A DNA stretch of 64,000 nucleotides from Astrocystis sublimbata (GCA_022453515.1 JAJNNY010000005.1:496001-560000); one strand, 5' to 3'; shown: positions 1 through 13,344, numbered from the stretch's first letter. Made by a program: numbers and translations. Notes: generated from the sequence alone by a model not told the origin.

Positions 1-1370
1 CAATGAATGTGAATCTATATCCGGTAGGAGCGGTACGCCCTTGAAGACGGTGGTCAATACCCATATCAAAGACTTCATCCAAGCACATGGTGATGCGGAA
101 AAACAGAAGCTTGCTCAAGCCATGGAGTCGGATCAGTGGAGCGCCAAGGATTTCACGGAAACCAACAACGCTCTCCTCAACGATGTCCTAGAATGCAGTA
201 CTAAGGATGCTCAATCTTGGACGGAAGGTAATCAAATATGGGTCCCGCTTTCAGAGGTTCAGAAAGCTCAGGAAGCCAAAGCCAATGGTCGACCCAGGGC
301 GGAATCAAACGGAACATCAAAGGAGAAGATCAGAAGTGCCATCATAGATTCAGAGCCTTTCATAATACCCAACCCTGCCATTCTATGCCTCGAGGGCATG
401 ACGCACTTCTTACATCTCGTCACTGGAATCCCGTCTATGGCATCAGACATATCCTCTTCCCTCGTTTCTTATCTCCAACTCTTCAATTCAAGGTGTACCC
501 AGCTCATCCTCGGCGCTGGCGCGATGAAGTCCGCTGGCCTGAAGAACATCACTACCAGACATCTTGCTCTCGCCTCCCAAGCATTGGCATTTATATCTAC
601 GCTTATTCCACACGTCCGGGAGTTCGTGCGCCGGCACGCCGGATCGGGCCCACACGTCAACAATGCTAGCGTCGCGACTCTGATGGGCGAGTTTGACAAG
701 GTTAGGCGTCTCTTCCAGGAACATCAGAACCACATCTACGACAAGCTCGTCGAGATCATGAGCGGTCGGGCTGCTACCCATGCCAAGACGATTAAGGGCA
801 TACAGTGGGACCAGGAGACCGAGGCAAAGGTGAACGTGTACATGGAGACCTTGGTCAAGGAGACGGTGACGCTGCACCGAGTCCTCACGAAACATCTACC
901 TGAGGGTACGGTGAGGCTGATTATGACGCCTGTATTTGACAGCTACAAGAGCCAAATTGGAAAGGCCTTAGAGGGCCTAGAGACGAAGACTGAGACTTCT
1001 ACTACTCGGTAAGCGATGCAGTAGCCCCCTCCACCCCTTTATTCTTTTCTCTACTTCCACCATGGATTTGAACAGCAACGCTAACGCTATGATCAACAGG
1101 ATGGAATCAGACATGGAATATCTCATCGCTCGACTCGGCAAAAACGACGGCTTTGGGGACACGGGCGAGCATCTCCTCAGTATCGTGAAAGCCAAGAAGG
1201 CGGAGCAAGCTGCTGCGGCTGCAAAAGCTGCCCCTCCTGCGGAACAAACAGCCACTCCTGAGAGAAAGGAGAGTGGCGATAGCAAAGATGCTACCACTAA
1301 AGCGGATGGCGCCGCCGATGGTGATGATGCTCCGCCGAAAGCGTCGGCGGATAGTGACTCTTCAAAATAA
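1..1370 (+). CDS. VPS54: Vps54-like GARP complex subunit, 3' part (two exons visible)
   Basis: The gene runs in from the left edge. The frame is open from base 2, so the start lies outside the window. Coding exons are <2..1008 and 1100..1370. The intron (1009-1099) has a GTAAGC donor, a CTAAC branch point at 1081-1085 and an AACAG acceptor, and it joins in phase to the residues MESDMEYLIARLG. The visible protein matches the C-terminal half of Vps54: the FIIPNPAILCLEG block, the ALASQALAFISTLIPHVREF block, and the closing FDSYKSQIGKAL and MEYLIARLGKNDGFGDTGEHL segments. By family knowledge Vps54 is part of GARP, which tethers endosome-derived vesicles at the trans-Golgi. The tail after residue LLSIVKAKK is a low-complexity Ala/Lys/Asp stretch that is probably disordered. 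An earlier stop at 1010-1012 is read only if the intron is not removed. Confidence 0.9.
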
Positions 1371-2245
1371 GTGAACGAGGGATGTTAAAGGTTGGGAGTT
1401 GGAAGCTCTTTTTGTTACTTCTTGGAATGCATGGTACGGTTCATACAGCAGTGGAGCTGGCGTTTTTGTTAGACCTTCACTCCAAAAGACGGCTTGTTCT
1501 TTTTGTCGCGGCGTATAGTCGATTAGTCGATTGACCTTAGATGACTATTGTTATGTATGTATATGTGTATGGATGCCCATCCCTTTTGGTACGAATTCAG
1601 GATGGTTGGTAACATGTGTCAGGATCGAACAACTGTGTGTGTATGTGTGTATGTGTGTATGCGTGTGTGTTGAAAGTGTCAAGTTTGAATCCAGGTGATG
1701 GATGGGCTGTTTACATAGACAACACCTCGGAGATACATATGTCGGATTTCGGTGCTAGATTCCTACACATTGTCCAAAGCGCGGACTTTATGTACTCATA
1801 TAGTTTCGACATATCATATTCATCTCGGCTGCTTCATTTGCTGCATACAATAGAATCTGGTTTCGACAGGGTTGTACCAAATCTACACACTCGTAATACG
1901 TGAGCGATTCTGCTGAATTTGATTTTGGGCTATAGTGTATACCAGGATTCCTGTTGTCTTTTCGGCAGATTACGTCGAGACCAATCTTGAGAAATGTCTT
2001 AGCCGACAGGCAACCTTATCAAAATTTCTCTTTTTGATCTTGTTGGAATTTGCAGTCCAATTCTACTGCAATACGCTCTGTTGCCTTTGGTCTCAGTCTC
2101 GGACAAGGTAAATGAGAATCCTGAGTCCAGTTTGCTCTTTGCTTGGTGAGTTCGATATATTAGCATGAAACATTAGTGACGTCCCGGCTGATCAAGCATT
2201 TCATGCTTCAGCTAATTGTACCCAGTCCTTCCGAAGGTAGGTTGA

Positions 2246-2265
2246 GCAAGCAAGCAAGCAAGCAA
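2246..2265. repeat. (GCAA)5 microsatellite
   Basis: Five uninterrupted GCAA units, read directly. Confidence 0.9.
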
Positions 2266-2468
2266 GGGAGCTATAGAGTACCTAGGTAGGTAGCACAACA
2301 GTGAATGACTCTTAGCGAGTGGCCCGCACCCAGACTCACGCCGAATAAACAACCCGTATAAACAACCACCTCTCGCCCCTCCCTTCCGACTAACGCCTCC
2401 CGACTGAACACAAGTAAACACCCCCTCCCTACCCAACCCTAGGCATATAAACAAACACAACAGACCTT

Positions 2469-2658
2469 GTCCCAACGGCCTTCAATGGTCTAGTGGGTTG
2501 GAGCGTGACTACAATCCCGTACCGGCAACTATAAGTCCGAAGTTACCAGGGAGTCTGCGGAGCAACGCGTTGCAACTATAAGTCGACACGCCAAAGAAGA
2601 ACTGGTAGGGCGGTGAGTTCGATCCTCCGACCTGCTGGGACGCGAGTCCATCTTTTTT
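2469..2658 (+). ncRNA. Possible RNA polymerase III transcript with A-box, B-box and T-run
   Basis: Seen: an A-box-like TGGTCTAGTGGG (about 2485-2496), a B-box-like AGTTCGATCC about 125 nt downstream, and a T7 run at 2652-2658 that would serve as a Pol III terminator. A GTCCCA at 2469-2474 pairs perfectly with TGGGAC at 2636-2641, which could close a terminal helix. A 13-nt direct repeat (GCAACTATAAGTC) sits at 2525-2537 and 2572-2584. It does not fold into a standard tRNA cloverleaf by eye: no 5-bp T stem abuts the terminal helix. It could be a tRNA-derived SINE-like relic, a decayed tRNA with an insert, or a genuine small RNA gene. The promoter boxes are short and could be chance. Confidence 0.3.
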
Positions 2659-3906
2659 TCTATTGCGCGCCCTCATTTCTGTTTCGGATATTCTTTTCCT
2701 TTATGATTGGTTGCACACACACACATGTGCTCCCATAATAGGTCACACATATTATATCATCTATCTATACATATATATATATATGTATTAATTATTCGGG
2801 TGTACAAATAATTTAAATTGTAAAAGAGTATTATATAAACTCACCCTTGATTGCATCAATGGTAAAGTAATAAGGCTGTATGTAATGTAAGGCTACCTAC
2901 CACCTCTGATTGCATGCAGGTACACATCCTACTTACATAGGTACCTAAGAATGCACTAACTAAGCCTCAAGTCTTATATCATCCATCAAGAACAGACAAG
3001 GCTATATATATTTAGTATTAATAGACAAATCTAGCAATGAGTCTTATGTCTTACGATCGGTTCATGTTGTTGGCGTGCTTCTTAACAAGCACAAAGAACC
3101 TTCCTTGATGACCACATTTGTAGAGTGACATGTAACACAACGAATGGTCACGCGGGGGCAGAAAGTTGCTTGCTGTATGTACAACACTACGTTAACTTGT
3201 GAAGTTCAACTTCGATAGCAATCCTATCATTTAGAATATCTGACATGCCATTCAATTCATTGTTCTTCCTTATCAGTAAGTAAGTGTGCCATGATGGTTC
3301 ATGGTTTGACATATAACACAGAGAGGCGACTATGTAACAGAGAGTTAACTGCAGATGTAGAGATAATCTGACACAGTTATCTTTCTAATTGCTACGCGCC
3401 TTAATAGGTAGGCAATCGATTTGCTACCTCGAGCTCAGATAGTTGAACGCTGCGTTTAGGATAAAATTGTAAGTATTCCCAAGCCCTGCTTGCATCGACT
3501 TTACTTGCATCCTCCATATGCTTAGAAAGGAAAGTATTCATTTACCTGGTTGGCTACGTCCGCCGCTCAATCCTGCGAAACATTCACGTGAATCGGGGGT
3601 GATAGGCTGAGCATATCTTAAGCAATGCGCGCCTGGGCATTCCAAATCCCAAACCATCCTTCCGCAATCAAACTACTCTCTATGATCTGGCATGCACATT
3701 CCGCTTGAGTCCCTACCAAGCTCGGACAAGACTTTCGACGCATGTGGTAGAATGTCTGAGACATCGACGAGTCTGACGCCGAGAACGTCACGTCTTTTAA
3801 GGGCAAGGAAGGCAGAGAACAAAGAACCCATCTAAGTAACCGCTTCGAATTCCATATTTTTCGCGCCTCGTCAAACGTTTTCCCAGATAGGTACCTAGCC
3901 GTCGAC

Positions 3907-4053
3907 ATGCATACGTGCAATATCGGGCCGGCAGCACAATTCCTCAAATTGATTGTGTTTCTGATTGCAGCGACTTTTGTCGGGATCATGGCCGCTACTC
4001 TATTTGTTATCATCAGACAAGCCTTATCATCCGCAGCATCAATGCTTCTTTGA
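3907..4053 (+). CDS. Possible 48-residue single-pass membrane peptide
   Basis: A short ATG-initiated frame encodes a peptide with one strongly hydrophobic stretch of about 20 residues (from LKLIVFLIAATFVG to TLFVII) followed by R-Q, the pattern of a single transmembrane helix with a basic flank. I recognise no family, and the start context (GTCGACATGC) is not a strong fungal Kozak. It lies in a long gene-free region, so chance is a real alternative. Confidence 0.18.
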   Translation: MHTCNIGPAAQFLKLIVFLIAATFVGIMAATLFVIIRQALSSAASMLL

Positions 4054-6831
4054 GATCGGCGCGGTTTCTTTTCGGCAGCTGCCGGATTGCACTCTACTTC
4101 CCTACCTACATACGCTACGGCACGTGGCATGCGCGTGCTGTTGACCCCCAAATTGTCTGGGATGGATGCCCGAGAGATCGAGATAGATGCCTGCCCGCGG
4201 AATCGAGTCTTTGTTGCAACTCCCCACAGTCATGCTTGGCCGCCCTCCAACCCCTGTCATTGATCCTCTCCTCTTGGAGGAAGAAGCCTATCTCGCCTAT
4301 ATCACGACATCGGCTATGATAACACAGCAACATATAGGACAGTATCCGAACACTCAGAAATAGCAAAAGTACGAGTAGGGATTTGCACCAGATGAACTCG
4401 TGGGTCGCGGGTCGGTTCAGGGTCCAATACGTGCTGTGCCGGTATGCTTATACTACCTTAGGTACCTACCAAAATCGGTGGTCAATTTCCACTCGCTTCA
4501 TCCTTCCACACCGCGCACCTACTCTATCTGTACATATGTGTTATATATACATAGGTCGGGAGAGTCGAGAACCGCCCACAGAAGTCCTTCCGATCCTGCC
4601 TGTGGTTCCTTTCGCCTATTGTGCCTGATTGTGCCTATTACACCCATGTGAATTGAATCTAAGTATACAACAACCCGACCGCGGCGGATCGGAGCCAAGG
4701 CGAGCTACTACCTAAAGTACTTGCATGTCTTGTGCACCGCCGCAAACTGCCGAGAAAGCTATAATTATCACGTAGTTCCAAGGTCATCCCCATCCTATTG
4801 TGTGCCTACCCGTAGATTTTCCCGCGGCGTGAACGGTGGTACGAACTGCACATACGAGTACACATACACACACAGGCGAGTGGGTGCGGGCGGGGCAGGC
4901 GGCAACGAAAGACGCTCTCTCTGGCTTCGTGTATTCGTAGTTCAACTCGGGATTAACTCTACCTAAGTATTTTCCCAACCATGTATGTATATAATTATTG
5001 TCTACGAGTACAGCTTTAGGCAGCCGGCGACGCAAGCCGTAGTAGTGATGTCTGCCCGCCATCTTACTTACTGACCCAGCTCTGTCTGGCGTTGCCCGGG
5101 TCAATCAAGATCCCTAGCGCCTGGGTGTCGCGTAACATCATGATCCGAGGAGATGCACTTTGTGACGTAGGTATAATACGAGGCACATTGCGTGCGTTAC
5201 ACGGTTTCGGTATACCTTGCGACGGGGATCGTCGCCGGTCTGTGGTCGTTGAGCTTGCACGGATGTTTCCGAAATCCATGCAGTGCAGTATGAGCACATT
5301 AAAGTGTGTGCGTATATGTGCGCACGCGCAAGATAACTCCAGACTCGCCAGAGTCGGTCTGCCTGGCCTGGAGTCGCGCATTGACGAACAGATTGCTTCA
5401 GCTCGCCAGCCTTTTTCGTGACGATGAGTAAAGGTTTCGTCACGGCCCAGGACGCGCATGCGCTACGTACGTACGTGGCTGGGCCTCTGCGGTTTCAAGC
5501 CGGCTTGCTGGTCGCGCTGGTCTACCTACCTAGGTCACGCTAGGGATAATGTATTTCGCGCGCGCCGCCCTTCGTGCTACTGGGGAGCTGAGCTGGCTTA
5601 CACCCAAGTTTGTTGGCAGGCCCACGCACGAACTGGGTAACGGTATGTAAGTAAGGCTTTGTAGCGCAACAGGTAGCACTGCGGTGATACAGAGCCTTGC
5701 CAGCAAAGTGGATTCGCCTTTTCTGGGACTTGGTTATGTCATGTTCCCTGGACAGGAAAAGACGCCGAGTCGGTCGTAGAACCTAGCAGGCACTAATTGT
5801 GTTTTGGCGCCGTTCAGCATCCGACGGATGTTTCCAGCATTTGGCGGACGGGGGCTGGCGTACAAGGTAGGTTAGTAGTACCTAGTAGGTGGCGGTGGAT
5901 AGGTTGTTGGCTGCGCAGCAGAATCCAGGAGTGGGGGGAGGGAGACTCGAGGGACGGAGGGAGGGGCAGCTATCATAGATGTAAGGTATTCTCGCCCTGC
6001 GACAATGCATGCGTGTCTCGCATCGCATCGTGGGATCCGAGAGCCAAGACCGTCTTAGCGGCGGGTACCAACAGCTGACGAGGGGGTCCCAACACAACGT
6101 CGCGCCGCGTTCGAGACCAACATCCAAAACGTTAGCGACAGGAATCAAATTATAGGGTTGGAGGAGGATCATGAACATGTTCAATTAGAATCAACGAGTC
6201 CATGCTACCACGCATCTTGAGCGCATCGTGCACAGCTAGGTGATGCTAGGCGAGTTTGAGAACTACTGCACGCTTGGTCCTTCAGTCACGGTCATGATAA
6301 CTATCATACGACGATTTGGTGATGTTGTTTGTTGTCCAAAGAAGTCTGTTGTCCAAAGAAGGTAGAACTCAAGTCTAAATATGATCTCCCCAATCCTAAC
6401 GGCCCCTTGCAAATGTATATACATGAAAAATTGTTTTGAACGTTGGAGGTAATGAAGGTAAGAAGTAGCTGCAATGTGGTACATGCGTGGGCGAGGTGAT
6501 GCCTTGGCCAACCCGGACTTCCTGTTCCGAGCTCGATTGTCAAAATCGATAATACCCTAACGGCGCTGGATCGCACCGCGAGCACCAGCTAGGGTCATGA
6601 CAGGATCTTCTCTCTTGTCTTGTTTGAGGCTCATGTCCTTGTGAAGAAGGGTCTGTAAACTGAAAAGGTCTAAAGGCTACCCTGACAGGTTGAAGAGGGC
6701 GAGTACCGCTAAGACTCGCAAGAAGGATAAAACGGAATGAATGGGTATCTCGTCGTCATTCGTACTGAGCGCCCAGTGTGATGGAACCATCTACACGCGA
6801 GACGGCGCAAGGGAAGTGCTGGCTCTGGCCT

Positions 6832-7439
6832 CTAAAATTTGCCCAAGACGAACTTGCGAGCGACGAGCTCTGTCTTGGCATCACGCGCAACAGCATTGTT
6901 GGGAGGATTGCCCAGGGTGCAGGTGATGTCCGACTCTAGCGTGGTGACGGTTTGGATGTCATCAGGGTGGTAGTACGCCTTGTCGCAGGGGAAGATAGAG
7001 CAGCCGGACAGGGTAACCTTCTGGAGAAGATCCTGCTCGACGGTAGGGAACATTTCCTTGACACCATCGTGGTCATTAGGGTTCACGATGGCAGACACAT
7101 CGAAGTAGGTGAGACCTCCCCAACCTTGGAACGTAACCCTGATAGAAAATTAGCTTAGGTACTAGAGAGCAGTAGTGGGTTCTTAACTTACTCAGCCAAC
7201 ATGCCCGGGACGTTAGGGGCACCGTCAGAGACAGAGTAAGCGTTGCCAATCCAGCCCTCGGGGAAGTCGACCTTGGTCTGGTCATTGCCGGCGACGACAA
7301 CGGGCTCAATCTGGGGAAGCCCGGCATTGGGAGTGAAAATAAGGGTGCGTTGAGTGGCATCCTGGTTCACGAAGGTGATGGAGTTGGCGCTGGCTAAGGT
7401 GGCAGCAGCCAAGGCGGTCAACTGTTGAGAGAAACGCAT
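6832..7439 (-). CDS. Small secreted protein of the fungal 'DNase1'-annotated family
   Basis: Exons (minus strand) are 7439-7192 and 7138-6832, giving 184 residues. The intron (7191-7139) has a GTAAGT donor and a TATCAG acceptor, and it joins codon GA|G in phase. Residues 1-18 (MRFSQQLTALAAATLASA) form a signal peptide, so the mature protein starts near NSITFVNQD. The rest matches a widespread ascomycete secreted family: TLIFTPNAGL, FPEGWIGNAYSVSDGAPNVPGMLAE, GWGGLTYFDVSAIVNP, and a Cys-bearing C-terminal part (LSGCSIFPCDKAYYHPDD, ITCTLG). Members are sometimes named 'DNase1 protein' in databases, but I see no nuclease motif, so the name is historical. The sequence suggests a compact beta-rich extracellular fold with two possible disulphides. 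Extracellular role unknown. Confidence 0.85.
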
Positions 7440-10400
7440 GTTGATCGTATGTTGTATAGACTAAGAGAATGATAGTCTCTGCTTATGTGGTATTTGTTCC
7501 TGGGTAGGAAAGAGTTTGTATACTGGTGTATAGTATTCCTGTGGTGAAGGAGAGCAACGGCTACAGCTAGATCAATAGCGAGACCTGAAGATCAAGGAGT
7601 GTATAACACTGTTAAGAAAGAAGGAACGAGAGCTACAAGTAGCAAAAAGGAACGAATCGTAAACTGTTGAGGGAGGAACCTTGTGAAACTGGCACGATGC
7701 CACGCGAGGACAACGAGCTCTTATAGCATGGCGCACAAGGGGCACGAAATTAAATGGTGGAATGCTGGGGCAGGGCGGGATGTGACCGTGCCGCATCAGT
7801 GGTGCCAGCACCATGCGAATCGAGACGCAGGTACACGGCGCGCAAAAAGGTACCCGATATAGCTGCTAGGCCAAGAAAGGACTTGAAGGATGTAAGCCAT
7901 CTGGCCATCGGAGAACGAACGAGCCTGCCTCACGGACTCATTGGTCAGGGTTCCCAAACTCGAAATAGCTCGAGCCGGAACTGCTGCCGGCAATGTAGAC
8001 ACGCAAATGAAGGCCGCTAGCAACTGCCTTCGCTGGGGACACTAGCAAAGCCATACCTGCGCCTGGATCGAGCAGACTTTCGGTCTGATATCGCCAGACG
8101 TTGAATGTTCTCATGCTGAAGCATTTCCGGGAAAGACGAATGTGAAGTGCCGCATCATGGTAGAAAATTGAAAACACTCTCGATATCCATCGTCCTTCTG
8201 AGAAAATTTGTCACAGTTGTTGGGAGCAATAATACAGATGACTCCAGAGTAGTCGTACAGTTCACTGTCGAGGGACTGGGCTTCAGGTCGCCTCGACACT
8301 AACTAGCAACAATAGTGCAAGATTGTATGTGTAAGGCTGACGCGATCAAAGGCCGGATGTGCGGGAAGGGTTTAGGTAGCTTCTAGACGCAGCACAATTT
8401 GCTTCGGCCCATTTACATCCCAATAGGGATAGGCTGGGGAGAAGGAAGAATCTGCAAGAAAGACCAGTTGCTGGGTGGGGGTGCTAGGTCCTGGACCGGG
8501 AAAGGTTTTTTTATCCCTCTCTTTCTCTTTCTCTTTTTGCTTTCTTTCTCTTTCTCTCGGAGGCCCCCCCGAAAGCCCCCTCTTCGAGCCCGTCTTACGC
8601 TAATTACCAATTAGTTGTTGATGCGCCTTGACAATAGTGCATACTTCGATTGGTCAGCGTTGCAGTCAACTTGTCCCTGTGCCTGGTACCTGAGAGGATG
8701 GGGTAGCGCTCTCGGCTCTGACCAACCAAGAAGCACCAATGTTTGATAGTGCGATTAGATCCGCTGGCTAGAACGCGGTGCCTTGCAGATCGGGGTTGCC
8801 ACGGTTTTTAGTGATCGGAACAAACCCGCTGGGCTGGAACTGGTTGCATATTGGATCTCCTCGTAGTAGCCAGAGTCCCCTCGGTCCCTAGGGTGACTAG
8901 TTCGACTTGTAAAAAGAAGTCTGAGATTCTCGGATAGTCAATGCAACCACACAGGCGACTGTGGAATTTTTGAGTAATGATAGCAACCCGGATTGTGCTT
9001 GATCGGGAACAGAGGAGCACAAGCACGGTTGGATGTATGTCGAGAGCTCTGCGTCTGACCCGTACCCGCTATCAGCCCTAAGGAAGAGGTTTTCAGGAGC
9101 AATGCAGCCGAATCGGAAAGACTCGCCGCTGCATGATGCATTCGGAATTGCAACAAAGAGAGGTACAAGTACATTTACCCCATGAGGGTGGTCTTTCGGG
9201 TTGTGATCTCACTGATCCTGTCGTCAACTAAACAAGTCGCTCGAAAACTCAAGCTATGCCACGTCATAGAGAGAGAAAATTTTCGTCCTAAAGCTCTCGC
9301 GCTTCAAGCAACCTTACTGTACGTGCCGACGTGCTTGCATACCTAGATCATGGCAGCCATGGCAGGATTGTGGGCCTTTCAATTAAGATCCCTGTCCGGG
9401 CTGGACTGCACGGAGGACAATCGGAGGTGGATGCGATCGAGCGCTGAAGCACCGCGACATCGCGATTGGGAGCGTGTCCAGTTTTCAACACCCACTAGGT
9501 TGGACGGGGCCCTACTAGTAGGCATATCTCGAACTTGAACCCGAGTCAGAATAGTCAAAAGACGTGTCGACGCAAACCAGTCGAGCCAGTGGATAATGGC
9601 TGTCGGCGCATGAATGCGGCTTGTGTCCTGATGATATTGTGCAGCTGAAGGATGAAAGCTGAGCTTGCCCTGTCATCCTAACTCAACGCCAACCAAATTA
9701 TAAACACTACATCAGGGTGAGGTAGCGATGTCAACGATGGATGTTGGTAAGAAGAGGTGCTCATTGGGAAGACACCAATATTCGGCCAATCGGCGTCGGC
9801 TGATCCTCTGAACACTGTTGCGATGAACCGCGTCCTACTAACGGAGTAGTAAGACAGTAAGAAGAGCTTGAGACGGAATACTACCCGGCGAGCACCGGAG
9901 TCCGGTGCCAGGCCGCCCAGTTGGTCGGTCGCCCAGAATGAGATGAGATTCGTTTTTTGGTGGGTATGAAGCAATGAACACAACCGTACTGTAGTAGGTA
10001 TGGGAGGTGATGGCTCGCCGCTGCTATGAGTGGGTGAGAATCAAAACCATCTTATTGGTCGTGACAGGCCTAAAATCACTCAAGTTACGTTGGAATATTA
10101 GGTAGGTAGAATGGGGGCGTGGCAACTTCTTTCAGCTTTTTAGCCTGCCCTGCTTCTTACCATGATTTGCCCAGGTGCAGACGACTCTGCTTCCTGGACC
10201 TGACGCACCGCAGTCTGCCGGCGGCACACAGGATAACTTCATAGCTGTGAAGTTCATAGGATCTCAGATCATGGACGCATCTGGAAACTGAGGATATCGA
10301 GGATACTAGTTGATAGACCGAAGCAACTCGTCATGCATTTCGCTCTTGTTGTTGAGCTCTGGTGCAAGCGTCCTCTAGCAGCATCCGGGCACCTGCTTAT

Positions 10401-13344
10401 TCAGCGATGATTGCACGGTGCCAATGTGCGTGAGAACTGTATATTACACTGTAAGTTAGCTTGTGTGTGGCTGTGCACCAGACGGGGGCTGATGAGTACG
10501 TGGCTTAGGTCTTCGAGTGGCTGTCAGTGTCGAGAGTGTTTAGGTAGGGTCGGTCCGCGTGCCCGAATATTGGAGTAGGAAAAACGATGGAGGCGCAGCA
10601 TGACGAGCTGTTAGCCTGTTACTATCCGACCGAGCAGTATGCAGAGGCAAACTTATATCTCAAAGACAAACGAGAACTCAAAAAATAGGAGCGCCACATG
10701 AGCTAAGCCATGAAGATCAGTTTGAGACTCAAAGACTATGAGCAGAAGTTGGATACCGCTTGAACAAAGACGGCTATTCTCGCAATTTGAGGTCGTCACA
10801 TCCCTCGTTGGATGAGCCAGCATCCATTGTCCAGACAGCATCAATTGCCTAGTGTCCGAGGCAGTTGGGTGTTGGTCGGTGATAATACTTGTGCGCAGCA
10901 ATGGTTGGTTATTGAAACTGAGCTTCACTGTAACAGATCTTATCAACCAGGCCGGGTCGAGGGAAGAGCAGAATCCAAGACAACAATGAGAATCTATGAG
11001 CTGACAATTAGAATCAAAAGTGGATTAACACAATAGATACTGCGACAAACCATGATCATCCCTCGGCTCGCAAGATAGGTAGGGAAGCTAGATCCATTTA
11101 GTCACAATGTTATCATGTTAGCCGTTTTGCAACGAATGGCAAGCATGGTCGACTAACACTTAATGGGACTTATTATACGAGACAACTGCAAAAGCACCCA
11201 TCGAGCTCAAAACAAAAGATGGTCAGGTTAAATTTAGAAATCGTATACGTTAGTACGTACGCTCTATATAGATGTATAGATCCAACCGTGTAGTAGCGGG
11301 AGATATATCGATCAGATGGCTTTGTCAAGATCACGTTCCGATGCCGCGGACCTCGTATCATGAATGTTTAGAGTGATTCTGATCAGATGCCTCTCTCGCA
11401 ACAGTCGCATGTAGCTGAGCCCCGCCGATTCCTACTCGCAGCTACGATTTGTCATTTGAGATAATCAGGTAGGGGAACTTAAAGCCAATGCAAAGATCTA
11501 CGCAACCTCACAGTGATAGGTATTGCGACACTGATGCTGTTAAAGAGGTGCATCTCGCAGATGTCTACTTTGTTGGTGTTTAGTGTAGACGATAGCGTAA
11601 CTTCTGACCTCGCAAGCCTGGCAATGCGCGTTTATGTCCATTGATCGATTGGACTCGTTTGTTGGTATCCATATTTTGCAGTCGGGCCTGTCCAATGACA
11701 AAGACGCACACGATGGAATGGGCCAGCAACGCCAATCGCAGACGGCGGCCAAGACATTGCCTGGGCAACACGAGGTGCTAGAGCCGGCACTTTCGGTAGC
11801 GGAGCTGAGTTGTCAGACTGGTCGTAGAGTGTGCTCGTGTGGCTCCGTGAGCAGAGCTGCGAGGCCCCGAAAGCGGCCAAGAGATTGAAGCCAGCGCAGA
11901 ACAGCGTAGAATCCTTCCGCTGGTAGGCTGTCCTTGGCGGCTTGGCGGGCCAGCCCCGCCATTAAGTGCTCACTAAGCGAGACTAGGCTGGCCGAAGACA
12001 GGGACTAGGCCCGAAAGCGAAAGTCGATAGCCCCATATGACGTATCCGATCCCATGGTACCGTGGCCATGCGTGTGAGTGCGTGGCTGCTGCCTTTGTTG
12101 CCTTTTTTGCGTGCTCTTTGTAGCACTATCACCTAATGTCGGACCTCAAGCTCACTGCCTCTCCCTCGCTGACTCACATCCGCACAGCCAACACAGCCAG
12201 CACCGGACAGGCTCCCAGACAACATCTCAGCCATACACCTTTTGCAGCCAACGCCAACGACGCCATCGCAATATATCCACACACACACACCAACACACCA
12301 CCACCACCAAGGCAGGTCAAAAGACCCAGATGCAGCCCTGCAACAAGCTGCCGCTTTGCCACTACCCACTGCATAGTCTCAACGGCAACGGCTCCGGCTC
12401 TGGCTTGTCTGGCTCTACTCTGTCTGCTAACGGCTCTCCCCCGCAGCATTTCTCATGCTTCCAAGAGCGGCATTGTGTTTGCTAGCGTCCACTAGTACAA
12501 GGCACGTCGCACGCCAGCCCAACCCAACCTCCCGGGATCAACAGTTCGGTCAGCCGTTGAGTCGTGACCTCGTATTACCATGGAGCCATGACGATGGAGA
12601 CTGCCCGCTTTCTTGCCTCATCGGCCCGCCTATTCGCTCCTGCGCTGGCTGTCAACTCGGCAACATGGATCTCACATCAGTCTTCATATAGCCAATGCAA
12701 CGTTGGCTAAGCTGACTTGGCTGGGATGAGAGACGCTATGCTTAGTTCCCACCGTATACTGCGAACTCCATTGATGCTCCTCGTACGCTTCGTGTAAGTC
12801 CTTAGCCAGTGTCAAGTGTTGTGGGAAGAGTTGTGACAGTCCCCAGAGACGGCAATCCTTCTATGCAGGGTTAAGCCCAAGTTGGTAGTTGGGCGGGCCT
12901 GATTGCTTCCTCGGCTTGATCTGATTGTAGCCTGCCCCATACAATGCTACCATGATCGTGATTCTTGAGGGTACCGGGGGGTGGCTTTGTTGATCTGTCT
13001 CGGCTGCATGCACCATCGAGCAGCATTGCCCTAGAAACAAAGAGAGAGTCAGCAAGGCGACTAGTCGTAGATCTAAGCCAGGATGGCGAGCTGTTCGCCA
13101 GGACCCTCTTATAATGGAAAAAAAGGTATATAGGTCGCTACCAGGCAAACTCGTTTTTTGGAAACATCTGTCTCTACTCAGTCAGTATATAATTGCTCCT
13201 CACGGTCGCTTTTCCAATCGTCCATCGAAGTTGTCGACATCTCAATCGTTCAAACCAATCCGACCACTCGCTTCGGTCCTTGCTCCTCAAAAGCAAAACT
13301 ATATTATACTTTAATCGTAATTGTTCTCGGAAACCATCATCACC
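7440..13344. other. Gene-free stretch of 5.9 kb
   Basis: It starts with the 5' flank of the minus-strand secreted protein and ends with the promoter of the GPI protein. It holds a pyrimidine (CTTT/CTTTCT) tract at 8519-8557 and a CA/CCA-rich low-complexity stretch around 12279-12319, which produces spurious Thr/His/Gln-rich frames. Other open frames are short, overlap on both strands and show no family signature. No tRNA found. Confidence 0.55.
13127..13132 (+). promoter_or_regulatory. Candidate TATA box of the GPI-anchored repeat protein
   Basis: TATATA lies about 210 nt upstream of the ATG at 13345, after an A-run. The 5' leader that follows is rich in CAATC/CAACC-type pyrimidine text, typical of well-expressed fungal genes. 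Position-based inference only. Confidence 0.35.

Larger units (their letters stand above)
1371..6831. other. Gene-free stretch of 5.5 kb
   Basis: No open frame here shows a recognisable domain, conserved block or splice-consistent exon chain. It holds the 3' flank of the Vps54 gene, a (GCAA)5 microsatellite at 2246-2265, an (AT)n tract near 2769-2786, the Pol III-like locus at 2469-2658, the small membrane-type frame at 3907-4053, and several CCTAGG/TACCTA palindromes (for example 2281-2292 and 5522-5535). The longest open frame (3618-4151, minus strand) has no family signature. Confidence 0.6.

Noticed and set aside
488..895. 135-codon minus-strand frame inside the Vps54 exon
   Set aside because: Shadow of the plus-strand coding sequence; no own domain.
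3618..4151. 177-codon minus-strand frame
   Set aside because: No signal peptide, domain or splice context; composition looks random.
5655..5740. tRNA-like text with A-box and GGATTCGCC
   Set aside because: Acceptor and T stems do not pair; no anticodon stem of proper length.
12078..12495. Overlapping Thr/His/Gln-rich frames of up to 135 codons
   Set aside because: Produced by CA/CCA-rich low-complexity DNA; no start or family support.
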